From: Qipengyuania oceanensis
Lineage (GTDB): Bacteria; Pseudomonadota; Alphaproteobacteria; Sphingomonadales; Sphingomonadaceae
DNA: 64,000 nt
NCBI RefSeq assembly: GCF_009827535.1
Contig: NZ_WTYN01000001.1
Coordinates: 1,736,001-1,800,000, forward strand
Direction of reading: 5' to 3'
Shown here piece by piece: positions 1 to 8,758 of this stretch (the stretch's first letter is position 1; each line of letters starts with the position of its first letter). The notes under the pieces were generated by a model. It did not search any database. It saw only the letters and a list, made by a program, of their open reading frames with translations, and was not told the origin of the DNA. A program made the position numbers and the translations under genes.

Positions 1-442
1 CGGGAAGGGCATCGATCGCGGTCAGGCATCTGGCGAGCGCTTCGTCGGTGATCCAGCCTTTCGACCAATTGAGCCGCGGCTGCCACCGGCGAACTGTCTT
101 TAGGGGCACGATCGCGAGACCGGGCAGGTCGATTTCCTTCTCGACCTTGTCCTCTATCGCGCGGATCCGTCGATACGGATCGAAGAACCGTTCGATCGGG
201 TTGAAATAGGGCATGTCGTGGTTGCCGATTTCGACCGTGACCGGCGCATCGAGCGAATTGATCCAGTGGGTTGCCGCATCGAATTCGCGATGCCGCGCAC
301 GCATCGTGAGATCACCCGTTATCGCGACGGCGGCAGGGCGTTTCTCGGCGATCTCCTGCTTTACCCAGTCGAGCGCGCGATTGTCCTCGAGGCCGAAATG
401 AATATCGCTGAGGTGGAAAAGCACCGTGCCGGACTGGGTCAT
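1..442 (-). CDS. Metallophosphoesterase, C-terminal part outside the window
   Basis: The N-terminal 147 residues are visible; the gene continues past the left edge. The start of a calcineurin-like phosphoesterase is clear: the metal-binding D-x-H lies in LSDIHFG near residue 13, followed by ITGDL and then the GNHD motif. These residues normally bind a di-metal centre for phosphodiester or phosphomonoester hydrolysis. The ATG at 442 shares one base with the TGA stop of the lipid kinase upstream (TGATG), so the two are probably translationally coupled. The substrate cannot be told from the sequence; the pairing suggests a phospholipid or nucleotide phosphoester, which is inference. Confidence 0.85.
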   Translation of the reverse strand, partial: MTQSGTVLFHLSDIHFGLEDNRALDWVKQEIAEKRPAAVAITGDLTMRARHREFDAATHWINSLDAPVTVEIGNHDMPYFNPIERFFDPYRRIRAIEDKVEKEIDLPGLAIVPLKTVRRWQPRLNWSKGWITDEALARCLTAIDALP

Positions 443-1290
443 CAGGCGGTCGCTAGCAGATCGACGTCGGCTTCGGCCAGCACGACTTCCTCTACCGGTT
501 CGCCCAGGGTCGGCTCGCCGTCGATCGACAGTTCGATGGGCGCTCCGGTGGCTCCGGCAAGGACCAGGCGGTCGAAAGTGCCAAGTGTTTCATGCGGGCC
601 TTCGCGGAAACGGCGGATCAGCATCTTCCAGCCCTGGGCAATATAGTCGCCGAGCGTTTTGGGGTTGTAGGCAACCAGCCGCAAGCCGGCGTCGCACGGG
701 CAGATCTCGACCAGCGGGTAGCCTTCGCGATCGCCCACATCGGGCTCGCGGATGCACAGCTGCGCTTCGTCGCCGACAGTCTTGGCATAGGCCTCGCCCG
801 CCTCGTCGACCATCTGCTGGATGTCAGCCTCGCGCATGGCCTCGCGCACGGTGTACCACGACGTAGCGGGTCCCGCCGAGAGACCGACCAGTGCATCGCC
901 GTGCGCGGAGCGTGCCACATTACGCCGCACGACCCGCGCCCCGCCACTAGCGACCTGCGCGACGATATCGGCCGGCTCCGCTTCGCCGTGCAGCTGGTGC
1001 GAGAGCAGGTTCATCGTGCCGCCGGGAAGTACGAGGACCTTTCCTTTCCAGCCGTAGAGGCCGGTCACGCAGCTGTTCACCGTTCCGTCGCCGGTGAAGA
1101 TGGCGAGAATGTCGATGTTGGACCCGGCCAGCGTTTCGGCGGTCGGCAAGTCCTCGTCCGGAAAGCAGATCGAGCGGCACAGGTCGAAGCCCGCCCCGCG
1201 GAAGGCCGTGGCGAGGTCGTCGACCGCCTCGGGACTGTAGCTGCCGCTGGCCGTGTTCGCGACGAGGCAGACTGTCTGCTGGTTGTCCAT
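442..1290 (-). CDS. Diacylglycerol/lipid kinase family protein
   Basis: A protein of about 282 residues with the DAGK catalytic-domain signatures TGDGTVN (residues 66-72) and PGGTMN (89-94), the ATP-binding elements of the YegS/sphingosine-kinase/DgkB superfamily. These enzymes transfer phosphate from ATP to a lipid hydroxyl at the inner face of the membrane. No signal peptide or transmembrane segment is visible. I take the ATG at 1290 (MDNQQTVCLV); an in-frame ATG at 1305 would add five residues. It is the first gene of a leftward two-gene unit with the metallophosphoesterase. The lipid substrate is unknown. Confidence 0.85.
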   Translation of the reverse strand: MDNQQTVCLVANTASGSYSPEAVDDLATAFRGAGFDLCRSICFPDEDLPTAETLAGSNIDILAIFTGDGTVNSCVTGLYGWKGKVLVLPGGTMNLLSHQLHGEAEPADIVAQVASGGARVVRRNVARSAHGDALVGLSAGPATSWYTVREAMREADIQQMVDEAGEAYAKTVGDEAQLCIREPDVGDREGYPLVEICPCDAGLRLVAYNPKTLGDYIAQGWKMLIRRFREGPHETLGTFDRLVLAGATGAPIELSIDGEPTLGEPVEEVVLAEADVDLLATA

Positions 1291-1592
1291 GGTGATTGAG
1301 CGCAAAAATGGCGCAGGTGTTCCCGGAGCCCTTGCAGATTGCGCTTACGCGCCGAATCACGCGATTTCCGGCAATTATGCGTCGGAACATAACAGATCAG
1401 CGACATCGTGTTGCGCACGCAGCGCTGTTCGTCCGCCGAAACTTGCGGTTCGTCGGCGTCGCCATGCCGTCGGTCCAATCGCCGATTCGCTCGTCGAGCA
1501 GCGGATGCGCCCTCCCACCGTGCCACGTAAACAAGAGCTCATGAGGACTGCAGAAACGACCGGCCGGGCCGGTCCCGATCTGGAGAGAAACG

Positions 1593-1889
1593 ATGAAAAC
1601 CTATCTTGCAGCCTTCGCCGCCATTGCAGCCGTCGCATCGGCAGTTCCCGCTTCTGCGGAGACCCAGCCGTCCGAACGCGTCTATTTCGCCGATCTCAAC
1701 CTCGATACCGCCCAGGGCCAGAGCGAACTGCGCCAGCGCCTCGATCGCGCAGCCTACAAGGTGTGCCGCTTCGATGCAGACGGCCAGCTTCGCTCGACCA
1801 ACGCGGAACAGCAGTGCGTTCGCCAGGCGCGGACCGCAGCGAAGATCCGGGTTGCGCAGATCATGAAGGAAGAACGTCTCGGCGGCTGA
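1593..1889 (+). CDS. UrcA family protein, exported
   Basis: A 98-residue protein with a signal peptide ending in ASA near residue 22. The mature part carries the UrcA-family pattern: V-Y-F-A-D-L-N-L, then a heptad-like R-Q-R-L-D-R-A-A segment and two cysteines about 35 residues apart (in KVCRF and QQCVR) that could form a disulfide. The start is supported by GGAGAG eight bases upstream. UrcA proteins are small periplasmic proteins common in Sphingomonadales and Caulobacterales, with no established biochemical function. It is monocistronic, with a strong hairpin terminator about 50 bases after the stop. Confidence 0.85.
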   Translation: MKTYLAAFAAIAAVASAVPASAETQPSERVYFADLNLDTAQGQSELRQRLDRAAYKVCRFDADGQLRSTNAEQQCVRQARTAAKIRVAQIMKEERLGG

Positions 1890-1940
1890 ATACCGCAAGC
1901 CGGACGCGATACCGGCGGGTGCGATGCACCCGTCACCTCA

Positions 1941-1984
1941 GGCCCGAGCCGGAAGCAGTCCCCCGGCTCGGGCCGTTCTTTTCG
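1941..1984 (+). terminator. Rho-independent terminator after the UrcA gene
   Basis: A perfect 12-bp inverted repeat (1941-1952 with 1963-1974, ggcccgagccgg and its complement) with a 10-base loop is followed by a T-rich tail. It sits 51 bases after the UrcA stop and 50 bases before the end of the converging response-regulator gene. Confidence 0.85.
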
Positions 1985-2034
1985 TGTCGCGAAGAGCGGC
2001 TGGGTGTGCAGGCAAAAGAAGCGGCCGGGTGGCG

Positions 2035-2769
2035 TCAGCGGCCGGCCATCGCCTTGACCTTCGGCAGATAGGTCCGCCCGATCCGCAGTTCCTCGTCATT
2101 GTCGAGCTCGACCATCCATACCCCGAGGCCATCGTGCCGCAGACCGCGGATCGCATCGCGCCTCAGGATGGTCGAACGGTGGATCCTGATGAACTTGGCC
2201 GGGTCGAGTTTCTCTTCCAGCCCGGCGATGGTTTGCAGCAGCAAATAGCTGCGATCCGCCACGTGCAGCCGCACGTAATCGCGTTCGGCGTCGATCCGGG
2301 AAACCTGTTCGGTTTCTATCCTGAGAAGTTCGGACTTGTGGGGAATCCACAGTTCCTCGAGCCATTCGCTCTCGCGGCGCACCCGGGTACCGCGACGGCC
2401 CTCGGCGCGTTCGATGGCCCTGGCCAAGCGCTTCCCGTTGACCGGCTTGAGCACGTAATCGACCGCATCGAGGTCGAATGCCTCGACGGCGTAGGAATCA
2501 TGGGCGGTCACGAAGACGACCGCCGGGCTCGACGGGCGGCTGCTGAGTTTCTTGGCGACGGCCAGGCCATCCATTTCCGGCATCGTCATGTCGAGCAGGA
2601 CGAGGTCCGGGTCGAGCGCATCGATAAGCCGCAGGGCACCCGCGCCGTCGTTGGCCGTCCCGACGACCGTGACCCCTTCGATCTTGGCGCATACGACCTG
2701 CAGGCGTTCGACCGCCAGCGGCTCGTCGTCGACGATCAGGGTGCGCAGAACTTCCTCACGATCAACCAT
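2035..2769 (-). CDS. LytTR-type response regulator
   Basis: 244 residues. A receiver domain occupies about residues 8-125, with acidic D14/D15, the phospho-acceptor D60 in VLLDMTMPEMDG, T88 and K108 in YVLKP. A LytTR DNA-binding domain follows (about 145-240), recognisable by IDAERDYVRLHV and FIRIHRSTILRR. LytTR regulators (AlgR, LytR, AgrA types) bind direct repeats through beta strands. The start overlaps the end of the sensor-kinase gene by eight bases (ATGGTTGA), so the two form one operon. Targets are unknown; no obvious direct-repeat binding site was recognised near the pair. Confidence 0.92.
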   Translation of the reverse strand: MVDREEVLRTLIVDDEPLAVERLQVVCAKIEGVTVVGTANDGAGALRLIDALDPDLVLLDMTMPEMDGLAVAKKLSSRPSSPAVVFVTAHDSYAVEAFDLDAVDYVLKPVNGKRLARAIERAEGRRGTRVRRESEWLEELWIPHKSELLRIETEQVSRIDAERDYVRLHVADRSYLLLQTIAGLEEKLDPAKFIRIHRSTILRRDAIRGLRHDGLGVWMVELDNDEELRIGRTYLPKVKAMAGR

Positions 2770-3982
2770 GCGAAGCCTTCATCAGGGGAATGCGGATGTG
2801 GGTGGCATAACCGCTGCCGGTCGGCCCCGACGCAATCGAGGCATCGCGTCCGAAGCGCGCTTCTATCCGCTGCCGGACATTGCTGAGGCCGATGCCGTGA
2901 CCGGACGGCTGCGCATCCGCGCCCGCCGGCCCGTCGTCCTCCACGCTCAGCACGACACGGCCGTATTCCTCGCGCGCCGAGATGGCGATCGTGACGGGGC
3001 GAGTGCTTTGCGCCACGGCATACTTGACCGAGTTTTCGACCAGCGGCTGAAGAATCATCCCCGGCACCAAAACGGCGGCAAGGTCGTCCGGCAGGCTGAT
3101 CGCGACCCGCAGCCTGTCCGGGAAGCGGAATGCCTCGATATCCAGGTAATGCCGCTGCAGGGCGAATTCCTCGTCCAGCGTCACGTCCGCCGTCGGCTCG
3201 CTGGTGAGGCTCTGGCGATAGAAATTGGCAATCGAATCGACCATCGCTTCCGCCCGCTCGTTCTTGCCCGTGAGGATCAGCGCCGAGAGCGAATTGAGCG
3301 TGTTGAACAGGAAATGCGGATTGACCTGGTAACGCAGCGAGCGAAGTTCGGCCTCTCGTGCGGCCTGCCGGAAGGTCGCGCTCTTGCGCTCGGCTTCGCG
3401 AGCTTTCGCCCCGGCCAGCAGCGCGAGATACAGGGCGCCCCAGGACAGCAGGAGAAAATACCGCCCGAGAGCCACGTCGGAGACATAGCGCCAGTATTCC
3501 AGCGTATCGGGGCTGTCGATCTTCTGGAGATCCTCGCGAGTCTTACGTTCCAGCTCGCGTAGACGGCTGGTCTCGTCGTCCGAAACCGTCTCGTCCAGCA
3601 TGTCGCCGGCATCGGAGCCGCTGAACGTCTTGTCGATCTCCGCCTCGATGAAGCGCTTGTTGATCGGCGCGAAGGCCTGGACGTTGAAATGCGCGGTCAG
3701 CAGGGCGCCCGGCATGGAAACGATCAGGATGGCGGCAACCTTCTGCCACAGGGGGCTGGCCCACATCGCGCGCAGGACCAGCCACAGTCCCAGAGTGACC
3801 ACTATGCCGAAGCCGGTAACGGCCAGCCGGATGAGAAGGATTTCCGATGTTAGGTCGAGCCCGGTCAGCAGGCCGCGCAGGGTCGCGAGCAGGAAGTAGG
3901 TAGCCCACAGACCGACCATCGAACCGAAAACGATCCGGAAGCCGACGCCATCGCGTTCGCTGGTTTCGTCGGAAACGATCAT
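2762..3982 (-). CDS. Membrane sensor histidine kinase, LytS/YehU-like
   Basis: 406 residues. About four hydrophobic segments lie in the N-terminal half (near residues 16-37, 48-71, 82-98 and 173-191). A coiled linker (EAERKSATFRQAAREAEL) leads to the His_kinase domain, with phospho-acceptor H223 in QVNPHFLFNTLNSL. The ATPase region shows VPGMILQPLVENSVKYAV (N box) and GHGIGLSNVRQR (G box). There is no recognisable extracytoplasmic sensor domain, only an acidic loop around residues 112-160, so the signal is unknown. The cognate regulator follows with an overlapping start. This kinase class pairs with LytTR regulators, as seen here. Confidence 0.92.
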   Translation of the reverse strand: MIVSDETSERDGVGFRIVFGSMVGLWATYFLLATLRGLLTGLDLTSEILLIRLAVTGFGIVVTLGLWLVLRAMWASPLWQKVAAILIVSMPGALLTAHFNVQAFAPINKRFIEAEIDKTFSGSDAGDMLDETVSDDETSRLRELERKTREDLQKIDSPDTLEYWRYVSDVALGRYFLLLSWGALYLALLAGAKAREAERKSATFRQAAREAELRSLRYQVNPHFLFNTLNSLSALILTGKNERAEAMVDSIANFYRQSLTSEPTADVTLDEEFALQRHYLDIEAFRFPDRLRVAISLPDDLAAVLVPGMILQPLVENSVKYAVAQSTRPVTIAISAREEYGRVVLSVEDDGPAGADAQPSGHGIGLSNVRQRIEARFGRDASIASGPTGSGYATHIRIPLMKASHG

Positions 3983-4057
3983 CAGGTCCTTCTAGCCGCT
4001 CCGGCGCCCCGTCGGCCATCCCCGCGGTCGAGGCGAATCACCCGTTGGTCGAGCCGG

Positions 4058-5584
4058 TCAGGCGTCCTGCAGAAGCCCTTCATCGGCAATCCGCCGCTTC
4101 CATTCGGCGGGCGCGAGCGTGTGGACGTTGTTGCCCGCGCTGTCGACCGCAACCGTAACCGGCATGTCCTTCACCGTGAATTCGTAGATCGCCTCCATGC
4201 CGAGATCCTCGAAGCCGACGACTTTCGCTTCCTTGATCGCGCGACTGACGAGGTAGGCCGCCCCGCCTACCGCCATCAGGTAAGCGACCTTGTGCCTGGC
4301 GATGACGTCGACCGCACCCTGCCCGCGCTCGGCCTTGCCGATCATCGCGAGCAGACCCTGTTCGAGCATCATGTCGGTGAACTTGTCCATCCGCGTTGCG
4401 GTGGTGGGGCCGGCCGGGCCGACGACCTCGCCGACCACCGGATCGACCGGGCCGACATAGTAGATTGCGCGGCCGCGGAAATCGACGGGCAGCTGCTCGC
4501 CCTTGGCCAGCATGTCCTGGATGCGCTTGTGCGCGGCATCCCGCCCGGTGAGCATCGAGCCAGAGAGCAGCAGGCGATCGCCCGCCTTCCAGCCCTGCAC
4601 CACCTCGGGGGTCAGGCTGTCGAGATCGACGCGCTTGGCGCTCGCATCGGGCGCCCAGTGGACCTTGGGCCAGGCATCCAGGTCGGGTTGCGGCAGGTAG
4701 GTCGGCCCCGAACCGTCGAGCGTGAAATGCGCATGCCGGGTCGCCGCGCAATTGGGGATCATCGCGATCGGCTTGTTCGCGGCATGGCACGGCGCATCCA
4801 TGATCTTGACGTCAAGCACGGTCGAAAGGCCGCCCAGCCCCTGCGCGCCGACGCCGGTCGCGTTGACCGCATCGAAGATGTCGATCCGCAGCTGTTCGAG
4901 ATCGGTTTTCGCACCGCGCGCCTTGAGCTGGCCCATGTCGATCGGATCCATCAGCGACTGCTTGGCGAGCTTTACGCAATGTTCCGCCGTACCACCGATG
5001 CCGATGCCCAGCATTCCGGGCGGACACCAGCCTGCGCCCATCTGCGGGATCATCTCAAGCACCCAGTCGACGATGTTGTCCGACGGGTTCATCATCTTGA
5101 ATTTCGACTTGGCCTCGCTGCCACCGCCCTTCGCCGCGACGTCGATCGAGACCGTGTTGCCCGGGACCATCTCGACCGAAAGCACGCACGGGGTGTTGTC
5201 GCGGGTATTGCGGCGGGTGAAGGCAGGGTCGGCAAGAACCGAGGCGCGCAGCTTGTTCTCGGGGTGCGCATACGCCTTGCGGACACCGTCATCGATGACG
5301 TCCTGCAGGCTGCGATTCGAACCGAGGCGACAATCCTGCCCCCACTTTACGAAGACGTTGACGATGCCCGTGTCCTGGCAGATCGGCCGATGCCCCTCCG
5401 CGCACATCCGGCTGTTGGTCAGAATCTGCGCGATCGCGTCCTTGGCAGCGGGGCCCTGCTCCGCTTCGTAGGCCTCGCCCAGCGCGGTGATGTAGTCCAT
5501 CGGGTGATAGTACGAGATATACTGCAGAGCATCCGCGACGCTCTCGATCAGGTTCTCTTCCGCGATTGTCACCATCTCGTTCAT
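4058..5584 (-). CDS. fumA: Fumarate hydratase, class I (Fe-S)
   Basis: 508 residues, normal length for a class I fumarase; interconverts fumarate and L-malate in the TCA cycle. Candidate [4Fe-4S] ligands are C69 (RPICQDTG), C187 (AGWCPPGM) and C279 (MIPNCAATRH), each in the family's usual setting. The C-terminal half has the GPTTATRMDKF and VGGAAYLVSRAI segments of the beta domain. The start is the ATG at 5584; ATG at 5575 is an in-frame alternative. It stands alone, about 75 bases from the kinase gene downstream and divergent from the methyltransferase gene. The iron-sulfur enzyme is oxygen sensitive, unlike class II FumC. Confidence 0.95.
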   Translation of the reverse strand: MNEMVTIAEENLIESVADALQYISYYHPMDYITALGEAYEAEQGPAAKDAIAQILTNSRMCAEGHRPICQDTGIVNVFVKWGQDCRLGSNRSLQDVIDDGVRKAYAHPENKLRASVLADPAFTRRNTRDNTPCVLSVEMVPGNTVSIDVAAKGGGSEAKSKFKMMNPSDNIVDWVLEMIPQMGAGWCPPGMLGIGIGGTAEHCVKLAKQSLMDPIDMGQLKARGAKTDLEQLRIDIFDAVNATGVGAQGLGGLSTVLDVKIMDAPCHAANKPIAMIPNCAATRHAHFTLDGSGPTYLPQPDLDAWPKVHWAPDASAKRVDLDSLTPEVVQGWKAGDRLLLSGSMLTGRDAAHKRIQDMLAKGEQLPVDFRGRAIYYVGPVDPVVGEVVGPAGPTTATRMDKFTDMMLEQGLLAMIGKAERGQGAVDVIARHKVAYLMAVGGAAYLVSRAIKEAKVVGFEDLGMEAIYEFTVKDMPVTVAVDSAGNNVHTLAPAEWKRRIADEGLLQDA

Positions 5585-5737
5585 CGCCGGTTCGCTCCTT
5601 CGTTTTACGATGCGCCCATAGAACCCCAGGTCGCTGATCGTAAAGCGCTTGGCGCAGCGCCCGATAATCCCTAGATAGCGCGCGCTCCGGATTGACGGGC
5701 TGTATTATTCCCGTAAAACAGCGTATCAGGATTCCCA

Positions 5738-6337
5738 ATGACCTCTACCGCCACCCAGATCGATTTCGCAGCCGCACGCCGTGCGATGGTGGACAGCCAG
5801 CTGCGCACGTCAGGGGTTAACGAAGATTACGTTCTGGCTCGCATGGGCACCGTCCCGCGCGAGGATTTCGTGCCTGCGACCGCTCGCGGCACCGCCTACA
5901 TGGATCGCGCCATCCCTCTGGGCGAAGGCAAGTTCCTCAGCGCGCCGCTGGTTCATGCCCGCATGCTCGTCGAGGCAGAGCCGCGCGCGTCCGACCGGGT
6001 GTTGCTGGTCGATGGTGGCAGCGGTTATCTGCCCGAACTCATCCGCCCGTTGGTCGGCAAGCTCGACGTGATCTCGCCCGACGAGGCGACCGGCAGCTCG
6101 CGCAAGCGCGCCACCTACTCGCTGCTGCTGGTCGACGGCGCGATCGAGGATTTCCCCGAAGCGCTGGTCAAGCGCGTCGAACAGGGTGGCCGCGTGGTCA
6201 CCGGCATCGTCAAGAAGGGCGTGACACGCCTCGCGGTCGGCCGCCGTGTCGGCGCGCGCGTGTCGCTCCTCCCGCTCGCGGAGATCGGCATCGCCCTGCT
6301 GCCCGAATTTGCGAAGCCGAAGGAATGGAGTTTCTGA
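5738..6337 (+). CDS. Shortened protein-L-isoaspartate O-methyltransferase family protein
   Basis: 199 residues, somewhat shorter than typical Pcm. The N-terminal helix (ARRAMVDSQLRTSGV), the VPREDFVP segment and the GEGKFLSAPLVHARML segment match the family. The SAM motif is altered to LVDGGSGYLPELI, and the stretch that should follow it (acidic ribose-binding residue, then the adenine-binding segment) is compressed before YSLLLVDGAIEDFP. The C-terminal GGRVVTGIVKKGVTRL is recognisable. Repair methylation of isoaspartyl residues is therefore doubtful. It lies just upstream of tolC, an arrangement I recall from other Sphingomonadales. Confidence 0.75.
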   Translation: MTSTATQIDFAAARRAMVDSQLRTSGVNEDYVLARMGTVPREDFVPATARGTAYMDRAIPLGEGKFLSAPLVHARMLVEAEPRASDRVLLVDGGSGYLPELIRPLVGKLDVISPDEATGSSRKRATYSLLLVDGAIEDFPEALVKRVEQGGRVVTGIVKKGVTRLAVGRRVGARVSLLPLAEIGIALLPEFAKPKEWSF

Positions 6338-6339
6338 AC

Positions 6340-7821
6340 ATGCCCAAGGGGGGGCTTCGGACCGGATTGCTGCTCGGCGCCGCAATGGGCCTTGCAACCA
6401 TGGCCGCACCGGCAAACGCAGACACGCTGCGCGAGGCACTGGCGCAGGCCTACGTCAGCAACCCCTCGCTGGAAGCAGCGCGCGCACAACAGCGGGCCGT
6501 CGACGAGGGCGTTCCGATCGAGCGTTCGGCAGGTCTTCCCGATGTCGCGGCGACCGGCAGCTATACCGAGTTTCTCGAGGGCGCCTCGCAATTCGGACCC
6601 GACCGCCTGTTCACCGGAGGGCTGGACCTCGGCGTGCCGCTCTATTCCGGGGGTGCGGTCAAGAACTCGATCCGCGCCGCCAAACAGCGCGTGACTGCCG
6701 GGCAAGCGGACTTGCGCGCGACCGAGAGCGCCATCTTTACACGTGTCGTCGCCGCCTACATGGACGTGCTGCGCAACCAGGCAATCGTCGGCCTGTCGAC
6801 GAACCAGGTCGATGTCCTCGGCGTCAATCTGCAGGCGACCAGCGACCGGTTCGAGATCGGCGACCTCACCCGCACTGACGTGGCTCAATCGCAGGCACGA
6901 CTGGCCGTCGCGCAAGGCGATCTCGAAGGTGCGCGGGCCAATCTCATCAGCGCGCGCGAGACCTATATCCAGCTGGTCGGAGAAGCGCCGACCAATCTCG
7001 AACCGCCGCCGCCGCTGCCGGGCCTGCCGGAAAGCGCCGAACAGGCCGTCCAGATCGCGCTCGAGAACAATCCCGACCTGATCGCCGCGGAAGAGCGCGC
7101 GGAAGCTGCCGGCTACGACATCCGGGTGGCTGGCTCGGGCAGACTGCCGCGCCTGTCGGCATTCGCCGGCTACGATTACCAGAACACGCTGAGCTCGCTG
7201 CGCAGCCAGGTGCCGGGCGGCAGCTTGCCGCAGAGCGACACTGCCGCGCAAGCCGGCCTGTCGCTGCGCATTCCGCTGTTCCAGGGCGGTCGCCCCGCTG
7301 CCCTCGAGCGGCAGGCCCAGGCGCGCGCATCAGCCGCGCTGGAGCAAGTGATCGCCGCCGAACGCGACGTGATCGCACAGGTCCGGGCCGCCTATTCGAG
7401 CTGGCTCGCCGCCAATGCCATCATCGAGAGTTCGCAGAGCGCCGTCGACGCCGCCGAGCTGAGCCTCGAAGGCGTCCGGGCGGAAAACTCGATCGGCAAC
7501 CGCACGATTCTCGACGTGCTCAATGCCGAGCAGGAGCTTCTCTCGGCCCGCGTCCAACTGGTGACGGCGCGCCGCAACGCCTATGTTTCCGGCTTCAGCC
7601 TGCTCGCGGCGATGGGCCGCGCCGAAGCGCGCGATCTCAACCTCGACACCGGCGGGCCGCTTTACGATCCGCAGCTCAATTACGAACGGGTGCAGGGCAA
7701 GTTCTTCGACTGGAGCCGCGATCCCGATCCCGAACCGCAGGCGACGCGCACGATCGATATCGCCGCACCGGATGCATCGATCGTGCAAGTTGATGCAATC
7801 GAAGCCGATCCCGGCTTATAG
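6340..7821 (+). CDS. tolC: TolC family outer-membrane efflux channel
   Basis: 493 residues. A signal peptide ends at APANA before DTLREALAQAY, followed by the two OEP repeats typical of TolC (each an N-terminal helix plus beta strand plus long coiled helices). Family features include NPSLEAARAQQRAVDEG, the beta-barrel strand GLDLGVPLYSGG, and its repeat LSLRIPLFQGGRPAA. Trimers form the outer-membrane and periplasmic tunnel for type I secretion and RND pumps. The ATG at 6340, three bases after the pcm-like stop, is preferred; an in-frame ATG at 6325 would overlap that gene by 13 bases. No pump or adaptor gene is adjacent. Confidence 0.93.
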   Translation: MPKGGLRTGLLLGAAMGLATMAAPANADTLREALAQAYVSNPSLEAARAQQRAVDEGVPIERSAGLPDVAATGSYTEFLEGASQFGPDRLFTGGLDLGVPLYSGGAVKNSIRAAKQRVTAGQADLRATESAIFTRVVAAYMDVLRNQAIVGLSTNQVDVLGVNLQATSDRFEIGDLTRTDVAQSQARLAVAQGDLEGARANLISARETYIQLVGEAPTNLEPPPPLPGLPESAEQAVQIALENNPDLIAAEERAEAAGYDIRVAGSGRLPRLSAFAGYDYQNTLSSLRSQVPGGSLPQSDTAAQAGLSLRIPLFQGGRPAALERQAQARASAALEQVIAAERDVIAQVRAAYSSWLAANAIIESSQSAVDAAELSLEGVRAENSIGNRTILDVLNAEQELLSARVQLVTARRNAYVSGFSLLAAMGRAEARDLNLDTGGPLYDPQLNYERVQGKFFDWSRDPDPEPQATRTIDIAAPDASIVQVDAIEADPGL

Positions 7822-7853
7822 TCGCCGCTCGCGATTCGATTCGGGGAGCATCA

Positions 7854-8375
7854 ATGCGGCAACAGGGTGAAGCGTCGGTCGAGGAAATCCTGGACTCGAT
7901 CAAGAAGGTCATCGCACGCGACAATCGCGACGGCGCGATAGCCGAGCGGCGTCGCCGCGCGATCGAAGGCGTTCCCGAACCGGTCGACGAGGACGAGGCG
8001 GAAGAGGTCTTCGACCTGTCCGATGCCGAGCTGGTCGACGAAGCGCAGGGCGACCAACCGGACGACGGCTTCAATGACGATTTCGAAGCGGAAGAAGCTG
8101 CCGCAGCCGCTACTCCCGGACACGACCAGGCCGAATCGCCGCTGATCACCAGTCGCGTCCGCAGCTCCATGCAGGAAAATTTCGCCGCGCTCGCCATGCT
8201 CTCGGAACCGAGCGCGCGTCCGCGGATCGTCCGCTCGGGCGAAACTTCGCTCGAAGGCCTCGTGCGCGAGATGCTCCGCCCCATGCTCGCCGAATGGATC
8301 GATGCGAACCTGCCGGGCATGGTCGAGAAGATGGTCAAGGACGAGATCGCCCGGATTGCCCGCAAGCGCGGATGA
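7854..8375 (+). CDS. DUF2497 protein, PopZ-like polar organiser
   Basis: 173 residues with the PopZ layout: a short N-terminal helix (EASVEEILDSIKKVIARDN), a long acidic and Pro/Glu-rich disordered middle (about residues 40-100), and a C-terminal helical oligomerisation module (GLVREMLRPMLAEWIDANLPGMVEKMVKDEI). In Caulobacter, PopZ forms a polar matrix that anchors ParB-bound origins. That makes its presence about 20 kb from parAB interesting, but orthology to PopZ itself is inference. It is 32 bases downstream of tolC and overlaps the ferredoxin-like gene by ATGA. Confidence 0.85.
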   Translation: MRQQGEASVEEILDSIKKVIARDNRDGAIAERRRRAIEGVPEPVDEDEAEEVFDLSDAELVDEAQGDQPDDGFNDDFEAEEAAAAATPGHDQAESPLITSRVRSSMQENFAALAMLSEPSARPRIVRSGETSLEGLVREMLRPMLAEWIDANLPGMVEKMVKDEIARIARKRG

Positions 8376-8758
8376 GCGTTTCCCCCAAGGAGATTCGCAA
8401 GGCGCAGGCCGCGCTCGCCAAGATCGGTGGTGGCTCGCTCGACCGGCACATCTTCTTGTGCGGTATCTCGGAAAAGCAGAAGTGCTGCCGCCGTGCCGAA
8501 GGCGAGGAAGCCTGGAAATACTTGAAGAAGCGGCTCAAGCAGCTGGGGCTGGTCGGGCCCAGGCGCGAAGCAGGAGGTGGAATCGGGCGAACCAAGGCAG
8601 ACTGCCTGCAGGTGTGCGAAGCAGGTCCGATCGCGCTCGTGCAGCCCGATGCGGTCTGGTATCATTCATGCTCGCCCGAAGTGCTCGAACGGATCATCCA
8701 GGAGCATCTGATCGGCGGCGTCCCGGTTGAAGAATACCGCCTCACCCCGCAGGACTAG
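8372..8758 (+). CDS. (2Fe-2S) ferredoxin domain protein, thioredoxin-like fold
   Basis: 128 residues. Cysteine pairs lie in HIFLCGISEKQKCC and KADCLQVCEAGP, the pattern of small thioredoxin-fold [2Fe-2S] ferredoxins related to NuoE and the Shethna-type ferredoxin. The start is the ATG at 8372, overlapping the PopZ-like stop by ATGA. The basic linker EAWKYLKKRLKQLGL is normal for the family. Its partner oxidoreductase is unknown. Its TAG stop overlaps the stop of the converging membrane-protein gene (CTAG, 8755-8758). Confidence 0.85.
   Translation: MSVSPKEIRKAQAALAKIGGGSLDRHIFLCGISEKQKCCRRAEGEEAWKYLKKRLKQLGLVGPRREAGGGIGRTKADCLQVCEAGPIALVQPDAVWYHSCSPEVLERIIQEHLIGGVPVEEYRLTPQD

Noticed and set aside
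1-442. Metallophosphoesterase as the missing member of the ligase-exonuclease repair cluster
   Set aside because: It is 50 kb away and coupled to a lipid kinase instead, so there is no contextual link.
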